From assembly GCA_022497155.1 (NCBI GenBank), contig MU385726.1, positions 620,001-684,000 of the forward strand: a stretch of 64,000 nt of DNA, given 5' to 3'. Made by a program: the position numbers and the translations under genes. The notes below the pieces were generated by a model. It saw only the letters and a program-made list of their open reading frames with translations, did no database searches and had not been told where the DNA came from. The DNA comes from Whalleya microplaca. Taxonomy: Eukaryota; Ascomycota; Sordariomycetes; Xylariales; Xylariaceae. Below, one piece after another: positions 32,471 through 42,711 of the stretch (positions are counted from its first letter, which is position 1; every line of letters begins with the position of its first letter).

Positions 32471-33518
32471 TTTTGGTGCTTTCTACAAAACAGTAATTTA
32501 TTTGTGGCCAATCAGGTATTGAATAGTTTCCTTCAAGTGAGCAATTAGGTTTGGATACTACTGAATGCCTAAGATATTCTCAGTTGAAAGGGTATGTTCT
32601 CGAGGAAGAACAACGTTAAATTGGAGGGCAGTGCGGATGGATCATGAGAATATATAATCCAGCCTCATTGCCGGTATGCGGGTTGCATTTGTTGTTCTCG
32701 TAGCCTATCGTCTTTGTCATACCATATTGTTTACGAAACGTGCATCAAGAGTGTTACCTAGGTCAGGTGGGTTAAGTTGATGATGGCCAGGGGGCTGAGT
32801 CTAGTGGCCTCGATCGTGCGCGAACTAGAATAATTTGCTGCGCCGCGTTTGTCTTAGACTTCTAGCCCCCAACAACTCCGTAGACTAGTGGCTGATTTGT
32901 ATTACCATATAATGCCCACTGCTGTCTTGTATTTTCGTTTGAGTCGTGGAAGCCATCATAACCTGGCACTTGTGATAAATCAAAGACCACCGGGCCAAGT
33001 CTTTGTTGCATGTGATAGAAAAAATCGGGGGAACATTGAAGACAGCTTACAAGTCTAGTGTCTATGACAATATGGCCTCTCGAACATTCAAGGCAATAAG
33101 AGCAATTTGCTTATATTAAGTCGTATTTGCAATCATCATCATCTTATTCACAATCTATACAGTACGTGTAGGTGAATCTAGAATCTTGCAATGAAGTCGT
33201 GAAAAGCTTCTACCTAAAGAGATTGGACTCATAAGTAGAGTGAATAGAGGTCTCCTCTAGATAGCTACCATATCTGCCTCCTAACTCCCTCACGCACGCG
33301 TAGCTGGTGTCTCGTTTGCTCTCCCTTCGCTTTGTTAGAGGCCATGCTGCCCCTCACCTTCTGTTCAGCCTTGGTACGAGCGGCCGTGATTCCACGTATC
33401 ATATTCGTATCATGACCTAGGTCTTCCTCTACGTCGACATTGCCATCCCGATCGTTCTTAGCTTGTTTCTTTATCCCGAGTCTCATCGGGGAGGGCATCC
33501 TCAACGATGTGATTCTCG
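32471..33518. other. Intergenic, nothing recognised
   Basis: About 1 kb. A 104-codon frame (33265-33579, minus) overlaps the end of the next gene in another frame and is basic but without motif, so it is not called. Confidence 0.4.
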
Positions 33519-34069
33519 TCAATGGGAAGAATGGTGGAATTTGCAAATAAGGCAATCGTCGCAATCGCCGCAATCGCATTCGGCCTGCTTATGCGCGGGA
33601 TTGTCAATCCACTCGGAGGGGAGGGGGTGCTCTTCTCTAATGCTCTTCTGGCGATTGCACTCGTCGATTTTGGCGTTGACGGAAATTACCAAAAATGAGG
33701 TTCTGTTTAGCATCTCTTGGATTTCGACCTCGGAGAAAGAAGGGTGCGTGCAGGCTTTACAGCTATTTTCTAGCACGGCCAACAGATTCATGGTCTGTTC
33801 AAGAAGACGCGCGCGTTCGACATCCGTGGCACAATCCTCAACGAGTGAGAGTAGCCTCTGGTGAAATGAGTCAGGCGTGAGTGTATGATCTGTCAAAGGT
33901 TCTGTAGCTAGTTAGGAACTGGAAGGAAAGCTCTTACCTCAACTGCCCGGAAAACTAGGTCAATCCTTCTACGAGCATCGAAAGGATCCAGCGGAGGCTC
34001 TCCAGTTCTCACCCAGTCCAAATCCCGGGGATCTGTCTCTGAGAGAGTTCGTAACAGCTCAGCATCCAT
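33519..34069 (-). CDS. Hypothetical protein with Cys-rich tail
   Basis: Two exons, 34069-33938 and 33857-33519 (80-nt intron, donor GTAAGA, acceptor CCAG with a GCCTGAC branch), giving 156 aa. The spliced junction reads RAVE|RLLSLVEDCATDVERARLLEQ. A second acceptor inside the intron would break the frame, so this choice is favoured. The middle is helical (MNLLAVLENSCKACTHPSF, then EVEIQEMLNRTSFLVISVN). The tail ends CDCGDCDDCLICKFHHSSH, a CxCxxCxxCxxC cluster plus two histidines that could bind a metal. No family is recognised. An in-frame ATG at 34117 could add 16 residues. Confidence 0.5.
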
Positions 34070-34367
34070 GACAGGTGAAATGGACGTAGGGTATCCGTAT
34101 AAACACCAAGACAACAAATAGAAATCAAGTGTCTTAACGTAAAGATCGAGAAGGTGGTTTGGTTTAGGGAGGTTTTCTTGAAAACAGAGATTAAGACACC
34201 AGTACGTGGTGAAAAGGCAAAATATAAATCCAAGGTTATGGTGGACAATTGAATGACTATGTGACTCGGGAATTTTGATCCAGAGCTCCAGAAAACTGTC
34301 AAGTGGGTCAAGATAATATGCGTGCAGTGAATCACTTTATGGTAGTCACGGATTCTTCTAAAGTGAA

Positions 34368-34476
34368 TGTCACGAGGCGAACGTATGAGGTAGCAAACAA
34401 CACAGTTATTGCACGAAGAACTAACTAAAGGGTTGTTCGAAGAACAACCTCTATATACATGATCCTAACAAAGGAT
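34368..34476 (-). mobile_element. Solo-LTR-like repeat relic, copy A
   Basis: Read on the minus strand it runs from GATCCTTTGTTAGGATCATG through TGTGTTGTTTGCTACCTCAT to CTCGTGACA. It shares an almost complete alignment with copy B at 35773-35873. A TATA-like TGTATATAG box lies within it, as in LTR promoters. Confidence 0.5.
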
Positions 34477-35772
34477 CCTAACAGTGAATCAAGCAACATG
34501 TGCTCTGATTTAAGCAGGTCTACCGCATGTTACTTTTGTTTAAGTCGAGGCGGAGATTCTGGGTGACATGTGCTAAATGTTGCTATATCAGATCAGAGAC
34601 TGCAAATTGGACAAGTTTCTTTTCTTCCAGTAATACTTCTTATAAGGTCTACACACATTCACTCTAAAGGATCAAGTCACACCAAGTATTCATGATGACT
34701 AGGTTCTCGAGGGAACCGTAAGAAGATCTAGTCATATATGGATCAGCACAGGGCAGTCAGGTAGCTGTCAGTACTACATTGAAAGCATTGATGAAGTCAA
34801 CAAAGAGAGCACAATGACATTCAAGATTGTTCATGGGTGAATGGGCAGGGACCATTCTTCCTGAGCCATAGTTCGGTATTCTCGATTTGTAGTATTATTC
34901 TCAAACCCACTATGGATATTTAATTCACATCACTTCTCAGTTTTATAGTGTTGTAAAGCGACGACAACTAGGAAACAACCATTCAATGTGTGAAGCGCAT
35001 CATAGCGAGCACAGGCAAAGTCAGCATAGTCATCATTTTGTGGCCTGGATCGATGCTGTTAGTCTCGACAATTTTGAACGAGGGTCTATTGGCTACCACG
35101 AGAACTTAATGTTGTTGTTCATCGAGGGAAACAGGCATGCCGCATTTAGTGGGCCCAAAGGAACTTTATATGTCCAGGTAGTCGGGGCATTCGCGCTATC
35201 ATTCATCTGCTCCAGCCGCTAAAAGTGGAACTCTTTCCGACTTACCGCATTTATTAAGTATTGGAATTCCCACGGGGACTGGCACGGACCACTCTGGAGG
35301 CGGCCAATCCTACTTTCACGTTATATGTCGCACATCGAAATATTGGACCATATACCGATACGCAAATAAAACATAGCAATATGGTTGACCGCACTATCCG
35401 GAGGATATACATAGTCTGTGCCAGGACCCGTGGTAATTTACTTAAAACATCGCCTCTACAACTTCATCGTCTTGTTTCCTATCAGCTGATGCTGCATGAA
35501 GTGGAGTAACCTAGTAATATATGACCAAAATGACAATTATGACGATAGAATAACCTGTTTCAAACCCCCTTTACTTCTAGAGCTCAGGAAAGCAACAGTC
35601 CCAAGAGCACATTATTAAGTGTGATCCTGTGGACAACTAGTTGGAGATTACTTAGATAACGAAACAATTGATTGAAGTCGACAGTCGGCTGTAATCACAG
35701 TAGCATTTAAAATGCAATCACTGTGATAGCAAAATTATAAAGGGTTACCGGTATTATTAAAGTATGTGCTAC

Positions 35773-35873
35773 GATTCTTTGTTAGGTTTATGTATATTAA
35801 TGAACAACATTTTAGTCAGTTCTTTTTGCAACAACTGTGCTGTTTTGCTACCTCATATGTTCATCTTGTGACA
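35773..35873 (+). mobile_element. Solo-LTR-like repeat relic, copy B
   Basis: Same text as copy A in the opposite orientation, with an about 10-bp gap and many C/T or G/A differences (GATTCTTTGTTAGG, TTTTGCTACCTCATATG, CTTGTGACA). The differences partly look like RIP. Confidence 0.5.
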
Positions 35874-36208
35874 GAATGCATGTCAACTCAATAACTGATT
35901 CCTTTTATAATGTGATATTTTCGGTGGTACAGATTTGTGTTGAATAACTAACAGAGTTATTTTTTAACATTCACTATATGTCAATAAATTAGGTAATGTT
36001 GCTAGCCTATATTAAATATCTAGGTTGACTGATTTCTGGTTATACAAATTCTATAATCAAGCGCCCAGGACTCGAAGTTGCTGCGCCAGCAGAATCAGTA
36101 CCTCTGAATCTAAGCATTGTGCTGGTTTGACTGAAATCAACAAAGGCGCGATAGTAACTCGGGGACAGGTAGGTATTGGTACCTTCCAATTCCGCACACA
36201 TCTCCTCT

Positions 36209-36454
36209 ATGTCTGGCAATGAACCTGCTGAGGAGTCGACTACACGCTCGCGATCCTACCACAACACGCCAAAGTCGATGCCCCTTTCTCCATCTTTCCA
36301 CCGTACTCCCTCGGCAAACAATCCTCCAGAATCTCTGAGCATGAATGCCCAAGATTCCAATGTCCATAACCAGGTGTCTCTTGGTCCAGTATCGAGGTCT
36401 GCGTTGTATCGCTTCAGGGTTTGGATGTCAATGTTTACTTTCTGTAGAATCTAA
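36209..36454 (+). CDS. Short ORF, doubtful
   Basis: An 81-codon frame starting MSGNEPAEESTTRSRSYHN, rich in Ser, Pro and Asn. It faces the end of the F-box-like gene. It has no recognised domain and may be chance; listed only because the composition is protein-like. Confidence 0.15.
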   Translation: MSGNEPAEESTTRSRSYHNTPKSMPLSPSFHRTPSANNPPESLSMNAQDSNVHNQVSLGPVSRSALYRFRVWMSMFTFCRI

Positions 36455-36480
36455 AGTCAGTACTTTCTTTCCATAGATTG

Positions 36481-37793
36481 TCAAATTTCTAAAACATGTT
36501 TTGGAAGCCCCCAGTTCTCGAATCTATCTCGTTTGGGGATTCTGTCCTATAACAGGCAGAAGGGGTAGCAGATTAATCCAGATGTTACTCACATAGTGAC
36601 GCATGTCAGGCCATCTAGCCTCAAACTCTTGATGATCAATATTGTTATCCGGGAGCACCGGCTTGAACCAGAGATACATCGCATCGCATAGCAAGTCTCG
36701 GATATTTCCAGTCGTTGGGTCTTCGTCTAAGCGAACGATGATATGATATTCTAGGTCAGAAAACTGTTTAGCTCTGAGTAACTGAGCAACATATCTGAGA
36801 CCGAGGTGCGTAATAGCCTTTCCGGAGCCGAAAGGATCCACCCGCAATAAGCTCATCGAATACTGTCCTATATATTGCCATAAGTATATGTTTATGACGC
36901 ATATAGATGTTATAACATATAAATTCACTTACTCGGAATCATCTTACATGCCAGGATCCTCCATAGACAATACACTTGCATACTTTCCCATGGAGCAAAG
37001 TATGACCAAAACTTGCTAAAGGTACTGTGGGAATCCGGAGTTAGAAACTGTCTTTAATGGAAAGGATTGAGGGCCCTGGGTCGTCTTTAATTGACAGATG
37101 TGACTCCCAATTAGGAAATTGGGAACGCTGAGGTACGTACTGATCATGCTGTGATATATCTGGACTGCGATGTTGTTTTTGGGTTACTGGACTTCGAGGA
37201 CACAACCAGGTAACCATGTCTAGAATGTAAAAACTCTTCCGAATACGGATTTTTTCGGTCGCCGTAGGGGCTGCTTGTGAGTTCATGTCTTTCATAGTCT
37301 GTAGTGCAATTGCTTCTACAAGCCAATCGATATCTTGTCTGAACTCTAAGATGTACCGTGCCATATCGAGAGAGAAGGAGGGTTTCGGCAGAAGTAGCTC
37401 GGTGCCTTGCTTGGATAAGTACAGATTGCAAAAGGCTGTAACTTGCTTGGAATGATCGTCCCAGCTCTCGAAGGTCATTCCCCTCGAAGCAGCATAATCC
37501 GCGACCGCAATTGGTACCTCAGGACCGATCTCATTGTGAAGTACCTGATACACAATAACACCCTCTGCACCTTTGAAAGTTTCGTACAGTTCGCCGCAGG
37601 TGGTCAACAGTGCTCGCAGGTCCCTAATAGATGGAAGCGATTTCATGACTTCTATCTTCATCTCTGCCGGAAGGCGAAGGATAGAGGAAGAACTATTATC
37701 GTTCAAGTTTGCCATCATGCAAGGTATTTGAGACGAAGATATCTCGTCGTATGAGGAGGAAATCCGAACTGAAGAAGTTGAGGGAAAATCCAA
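36481..37793 (-). CDS. F-box-like hypothetical protein
   Basis: Four exons: 37793-37141, 37024-36933, 36867-36593 and 36546-36481, giving 361 aa (introns 116, 65 and 46 nt; donors GTACGT, GTAAGT, GTGAGT). ILRLPAEMKIEVMKSLPSIR and DLRALLTTCGELYETF at about residues 38-74 have the LPxEI...L...DLxxL pattern of an F-box-like start. The later exons read SKFWSYFAPWESMQVYCLWR, then SMSLLRVDPFGSGKAITHLG, and end RFENWGLPKHVLEI. This arrangement is common in fungal expanded families of unknown function. If the F-box is real it would link a target to an SCF ubiquitin ligase; that is inference. The gene lies in an accessory-looking, AT-richer stretch. Confidence 0.65.
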
Positions 37794-38382
37794 ACTGGAG
37801 AAGTCGAGGGAATTTTGTATGTATGTGTGCGAAAGATTTTGTTGTATGTGTGCGCGGGGCTTCGCGTGTTTATATATTCAATTGTTCATATGTTTGCATA
37901 TTCACTCACTTCTTTATGTTAAGATACGCCCTATAGGGCTGAGTGGTGGTACGGGCCTACGTATGGTCGACCTCTTGTTTAGGCATTCACTTGTTCAGGC
38001 ATTCACTTGTTCAGGCATTCACTTGTTTATGTATTCATGCATTTAAGTAGATATTTAATGCCTTAAGGTGTAATTCATGTACCTAATAGCGAACTATCGC
38101 AGATAAAGGCCTTATAAGAGAAAACCTTGCATGGTCGCATGTCTATAAATCATCCTATAACGAGTCCCGAAACTTTCGAGTCATTAAGTCAGTAGCTAAG
38201 CAAGTAAATATGTTATATTCTAGGTCAGAATAGCTTTTAGTATTAACTAAGCAACTTTCAAACATTACTTTGCTTACTCTGAATAATTATATACGATAGA
38301 TCATAAAACAAACGCAAGTGATGAGTATTATAGTAGTTATTATAGGGAAGTATCATCACTAGAGTTCTTGGGGGCAGAGCCC
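37794..38382. other. Intergenic with 16-bp tandem repeat
   Basis: 589 bp; contains the short tandem array at 37981-38028 and otherwise nothing recognised. Confidence 0.45.
37981..38028. repeat. Tandem repeat, 16 bp x 3
   Basis: Three copies of AGGCATTCACTTGTTC, the last ending TTT. Confidence 0.85.
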
Positions 38383-39912
38383 CTACCATATAGCTTCAGC
38401 AGCGGGCATCCTCCTCACTTTATAAAGTTCTGGTAACGCCCACTTCACCATCCAATCTGACTCCGCAACTTGTCGAGCAGTAGGTCTATCCTCCGGTCTG
38501 AATGTAAGCATAGATTTGAGAAGGGCAGTTAGAGCAATCTTCTCTGGCTCCTGTGCGTCCACCGTGCCATACTTTCTTCGTGGCTCATAGATCGCATATT
38601 CTACACGCTCCTCCAAGTGCCGGCGTACTTCACCATCGACTCGTTCGAGGCTTTCCTCCTTGAAGTAGTCGTTGCGGCTTGGCCAATTTGTCCACCAATT
38701 CATAGGGAGTCGACCCAAGGCGTCGGCATGTTCTTCAATGACCCGATCGCTCGTGGGAAACCACGACTCGAAGAGTGGCCGTTGACCGAGAACAGCGAAT
38801 AATGCGCAGGCGAGTGCCCAGATGTCTGTGGGCAAAGAAAGCGGTTCTAACGGCGCGAATAATTGTTCTGGAGCACGCAATATGAGGGGTGTGTGCGAGT
38901 GGTATCGCACAGTGGTAGAAGATAGGAATGACTCTCCAAAATCGGTGAGGAAGATGCCTGATTCATCGAGACTGACATCTTCACAAGCCGATCCAAGCCA
39001 GATGGGAACGACAACATGCGTCGGAACGCCTACATCTAAAGGCTGTCCGTCTAGCCTCTCGATTTTCTCCAGCTCGGGATAGCTATACTTTTCATAGAGC
39101 TTGTCGGGTGGCAAACTATCGAGCGACTTTGGAATGCCTAATAAGATGTTGCCTTCATGAAGGTCTAGCAATATAGTGAGCCACTTGCATAGATTTACAT
39201 AGGTTTCTGAGCCGGAGTACAAACCTGAGTGGACGACGCCCCGTGAGTGTAGAAAAGCGACAGCCTGGACAAGCTGAGCAGCAATTGCTCTTGCTACTGC
39301 GGGTTTAAACAATCGTTTATAAGAGGCTTCCCGCGCATCAGATATGCTCATCCGTGCCGGCGTAGTGACAAGACACCGGTGAGTTCCATTGGGGCCTTGG
39401 ACATTGAAGTCGTCTAGGAGTTTTGGTATAAAAGCTTTACCTGGGCAGGTGTTTGTATCTGAATCAGTACCCACGAGAAGTCTCAAAATGTGACTTTCAT
39501 TTTGATACTCCGCTTCTGCCACTCCGATCTTGATGGCGACGTATGTGGAGGATTTCTCGTCCCAAGAAAGCCATGTAGTGGAATACGAACCATATCCCAA
39601 TTTGTGTACGATTCGATATCGATCGTTGAGGCGCTGGCCAACGAGGATCGGATGGTAGCCACCTGGGCAATAGTGCTCGAGTGGCTCCACATCTTCAAGT
39701 TCCATAGGCGCATACAGCGGTCTGGGGACCTCGTTTTCCACTACTTCTTCTCCCCCCCTGACCTTGGATGAAATTCTGCGAATGATTGTGCCGGTCTTTG
39801 GTCGAGTGAACGAGGCCTGCTTGTTAGGCAGGCAACGGATAAAGAATGATTGTATTGTCGGTAAAGATGACGGAGACAACATGGAAAGCCGCCGAACGGA
39901 CCTTGAAGGCAT
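38383..39912 (-). CDS. SRPK-like serine/threonine protein kinase
   Basis: Unspliced it reads as 509 codons; removing the 60-nt intron 39224-39165 gives 489 aa. Before the kinase core: EHYCPGGYHPILVGQRLNDR, the usual SRPK lead-in. Then KLGYGSYSTTWLSWDE (Gly loop), VAIKIGV with Lys about 128, the loop HSDLHEGN with Asp about 230 (formed only after splicing), and LTDFGES with Asp about 304. APEQL and a C-lobe with TDIWALAC and RPTARQVAESDWM follow. SRPKs phosphorylate Arg/Ser proteins; this fungal paralogue type has short or no spacer insert, and its substrate is unknown. The N-terminal 45 residues are Arg/Ser-rich. Intron ends: donor GTTTGT, acceptor CTAG. The retained form has no stop; see the finding. 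Confidence 0.85.
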   Translation of the reverse strand: MPSRSVRRLSMLSPSSLPTIQSFFIRCLPNKQASFTRPKTGTIIRRISSKVRGGEEVVENEVPRPLYAPMELEDVEPLEHYCPGGYHPILVGQRLNDRYRIVHKLGYGSYSTTWLSWDEKSSTYVAIKIGVAEAEYQNESHILRLLVGTDSDTNTCPGKAFIPKLLDDFNVQGPNGTHRCLVTTPARMSISDAREASYKRLFKPAVARAIAAQLVQAVAFLHSRGVVHSGLYSGSETYVNLCKWLTILLDLHEGNILLGIPKSLDSLPPDKLYEKYSYPELEKIERLDGQPLDVGVPTHVVVPIWLGSACEDVSLDESGIFLTDFGESFLSSTTVRYHSHTPLILRAPEQLFAPLEPLSLPTDIWALACALFAVLGQRPLFESWFPTSDRVIEEHADALGRLPMNWWTNWPSRNDYFKEESLERVDGEVRRHLEERVEYAIYEPRRKYGTVDAQEPEKIALTALLKSMLTFRPEDRPTARQVAESDWMVKWALPELYKVRRMPAAEAIW

Positions 39913-40494
39913 TTCCGGATTGAAGAAAAATCACAAAACAAGAGGTGATGTCGCATTGAATTTCTGGGTATTAGTTTCGAATTGTTGAACTGTTATCATT
40001 GAGTACTGATTTAGATTTGGTATTTTGACAATGGCCTATCGGCCATGAGACCTTCGCCCCGATTACCCCGTATAGCGGTAGAGCATCGTGTAAATATAAC
40101 TCCGCACCGGCCGAGCAACCAGTGGTGGGCCTTGTCCGGACGCCTCGGGATACGGAGCGCGAATGCGATGCTGCAGGACGGTCTGGGTCCGGAAGGGCCA
40201 GGGGTAAATTAGCTATTAGGGATACATCAAATCCGGCGTGTACTAGATTATGGAGTTCTATGCCATGTCATGCCCATTCGAACGAACCATCTGCAATGCG
40301 TGGCCTCAACACAATGGTCTGGAAGCGTATTTGGTTCATTACTTCATAATCACGTTGCTTTTTACCTGCCGGCAACCAACGTAGCTAGCCACGTATGGCC
40401 GTCGGTTGCAGGTTAAATGGCTATACAGCTCATCTAGTATGACCAACAACCCCTCGTAATCGATCCGCACTCAAACATGCAAGAACATCCATCC
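39913..40494. other. Intergenic, nothing recognised
   Basis: 582 bp holding the kinase promoter and the 3' flank of the SQT1 gene. No motif was recognised. Confidence 0.4.
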
Positions 40495-41991
40495 TCAAGC
40501 CTCAAACACCAACACAACCCCATCATCCCCCGCGGTCACGATCCGCTCTCCCGTATCCCCCTGCACGAACCCCAGCACCCCCCCTCCCTCGCCATCGCCC
40601 CGATGGCCCCGCCACTCCTTGACCAGACTACTACTACTCTCGGCGCCGCCGCGGAGGTCCCAGCGGCGGACGACGCCGTCCATGCCGCAGCTCGTCAGCG
40701 TCCAGCCGTCTCCGACGCCCCCGCGCACGAACTCGACCTTGACAACACTAAACTCGTCGTGCGCGTCGCGCAGGTGGCGGCGCACGGCGAACCGCCGCGC
40801 GGTGTCGTACACGGCGATGCTGCCGTCGACGCTGCCGGCGGCGAGCAGCGTGCGCGGCGCCGGCGCGAAGCTCAGCGTCTCGATGCCGTCGGCCTGCGTG
40901 TGCAGGTCGGCGAGGATCGCGCCGCCCTGGCTGCCCCCCGCGTCGGCCCCCTTCGCCTTTGCCTTGCTCTGCTTGCTGGACACGGGGTTGCCGTCGACGC
41001 CCAGGCGGGGCAGCCCGACGATCTTGATCGCGCCGCCGGCGCCGCCGACCGCGACGTAGGAGGATTTAGGGTCGATGGCCACGGCGTACAGGCCGCCGTC
41101 GATGGCGAAGCGCTGGTCTTCGCTCGTGAGCGCGACGACCGTCTGCCCGCTCTCGTTGGTTAGGCCCTTGGCGGACCCCTCGCCCCATACGTCCCACACG
41201 TACAGCGAGCTGTCCTCCGACACGGTAGCTAGCAGCGTGCCGTCGGGCGACCAGGCGCCGGCCGTGCACGCCGCCGTGTGCAGGAAGTAGCTCTGCACGA
41301 TCTGCAGCGGGCTCGCGGGGTCCCCGCCCGCGTCGATCGTGTACACCCAGACGGAGCCGTCGGAGGCGCCGAGCGCAATCGTGTTGGGGTAGGTCGCCGA
41401 CGGGCACGGCGCGAGCCAGTTCACCTCGGGCACCTCCTGCGACTCGGCGAGGAAGGAGAACGAGGGTTTGTTGCGCGCGTCGAAGGTCAGCTGGTACGTC
41501 CGCAGTCGGCCGTCCAGGCCGCCCGAGACGAGGAACTCGCCGGCCGGCAGCGTGAAGGCGAGCGTGTTGATCGAGTCGCTGTGCCCCTCGATCGTGAATA
41601 GCGGCCGCAGCTCCGTGCTCTTCTGCGATTGTGACGCGGCGCCCGGGTCGGCGTTGTAGCTCGCGGGGAGCACGGGCCGGCCGACCACGGGGCTCGTGTC
41701 GAAGATGTAGCCGCGCCCGGGGGCGTCGTCGCCGTCGCCCTCGCTGCCGCCCGTCGCGATCAGCGAGGGTTGTGTGGGGTGTTGCGCGATGGCGAAGACG
41801 GAGTCCTTGTGCGCGTCGAAGTAGGCTATGCTGTCGTTGTGCAGGTTGATCTCTACAGGCTCGTCGTCGTCGTCCGAGTCCATCGCGATGTCGCCCTGGG
41901 CGTCGGCGACTTCCTCAAGCGCATCTTCGACGTCCAGCATCTCGGGCGCATCGTCTATGTCGTCTGGGTGGTCCTGGTGAGGGGCAGACAT
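40495..41991 (-). CDS. sqt1: WD40 ribosome-assembly protein Sqt1
   Basis: An intronless, GC-rich 498-aa protein. The acidic start (DVEDALEEVADAQGDIAMDS, then DDDDEPVEINLHNDS) is followed by a propeller of WD40 repeats. Examples are AYFDAHKDSVFAIAQHPTQP, TIEGHSDSINTLAFTLPAGE, ACTAGAWSPDGTLLATVSED, SLYVWDV, GSIAVYDTA, TSCGMDGVVRRWDLRG and TAGDDGVVLVF at the end. This order matches Sqt1/AAMP. In yeast Sqt1 is a chaperone that loads Rpl10 during 60S subunit assembly. The large plus-strand frame at 40477-41163 is a mirror of this GC-rich sequence. Confidence 0.9.
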   Translation of the reverse strand: MSAPHQDHPDDIDDAPEMLDVEDALEEVADAQGDIAMDSDDDDEPVEINLHNDSIAYFDAHKDSVFAIAQHPTQPSLIATGGSEGDGDDAPGRGYIFDTSPVVGRPVLPASYNADPGAASQSQKSTELRPLFTIEGHSDSINTLAFTLPAGEFLVSGGLDGRLRTYQLTFDARNKPSFSFLAESQEVPEVNWLAPCPSATYPNTIALGASDGSVWVYTIDAGGDPASPLQIVQSYFLHTAACTAGAWSPDGTLLATVSEDSSLYVWDVWGEGSAKGLTNESGQTVVALTSEDQRFAIDGGLYAVAIDPKSSYVAVGGAGGAIKIVGLPRLGVDGNPVSSKQSKAKAKGADAGGSQGGAILADLHTQADGIETLSFAPAPRTLLAAGSVDGSIAVYDTARRFAVRRHLRDAHDEFSVVKVEFVRGGVGDGWTLTSCGMDGVVRRWDLRGGAESSSSLVKEWRGHRGDGEGGGVLGFVQGDTGERIVTAGDDGVVLVFEA

Positions 41992-42711
41992 TTTGGCCTG
42001 TCGCTGGTGGGGGGTTAGATGTGTTTAGGTGGGTGTCGGATAGTGGAATGAATGGCTGTGTAGTAGTAGATGCAGTATTTATGACCGAGACAGATCAGGT
42101 TTATATTAGACTCTGAAAATTACTTGTTGAAGGTTAGATACTCGTCGAAGATGATGAGTGCTGCTTGATAATCAGTCCAACTTTTTTTAATCCATGGTGG
42201 GGCAACATCCCGCCTTGCCGGCATTTTGCTGATCAACCCCGCCAAATCTTAATGTGATGGCATAAAGTTGATAGAAATGTATAGATGTATAAGGTCCGTA
42301 CTTATAAATAGCCATAACTCCTACAGTCCGTACACATATTTCATATATATAAAGATGCAGATAATTGATATGAATAATTATAATTGATGAAAGTAAACTG
42401 TTCGTTTAATGAAAAGAAAACTTTATGCTAATACTCTAGTTTCATCATGTAAGTTGAAATAATATGATACAGTAGCATCACTATAGAGTATATCGATCAA
42501 ACGCCTTTCTATTGACATCACGCTGCCCGACAGCGGAGTATCTACCGAGGTATATCAAGGAGACATGAGACTATTTACCTATAAAGCCACATGAAGTACA
42601 ACAATAAACAAAATAGACTCAACCTAGGTATCCAACCAAAGCCCGCTTGATTCTTCCCTTGATACATCAACCAACAACCTCCTCCACTGCCCAACTCTCT
42701 TTTATGCAAAA
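41992..42711. promoter_or_regulatory. Divergent promoter between sqt1 and tautomerase gene
   Basis: 720 bp, AT-rich. A C-rich stretch (CAACCTCCTCCACTGCCCAA at 42672 region) sits just before the tautomerase start. No defined operator was recognised. Confidence 0.4.

Larger units (their letters stand above)
34118..36480. other. Accessory region with LTR-like relics
   Basis: 2.4 kb. It holds two divergent inverted copies of one repeat (34368-34476 and 35773-35873) and a low-confidence short frame at 36209. No other gene is supported. Confidence 0.5.

Noticed and set aside
40477..41163. 228-codon plus-strand frame antisense to sqt1
   Set aside because: It mirrors the GC-rich coding strand of sqt1; low-complexity Ala/Arg composition and no domain.
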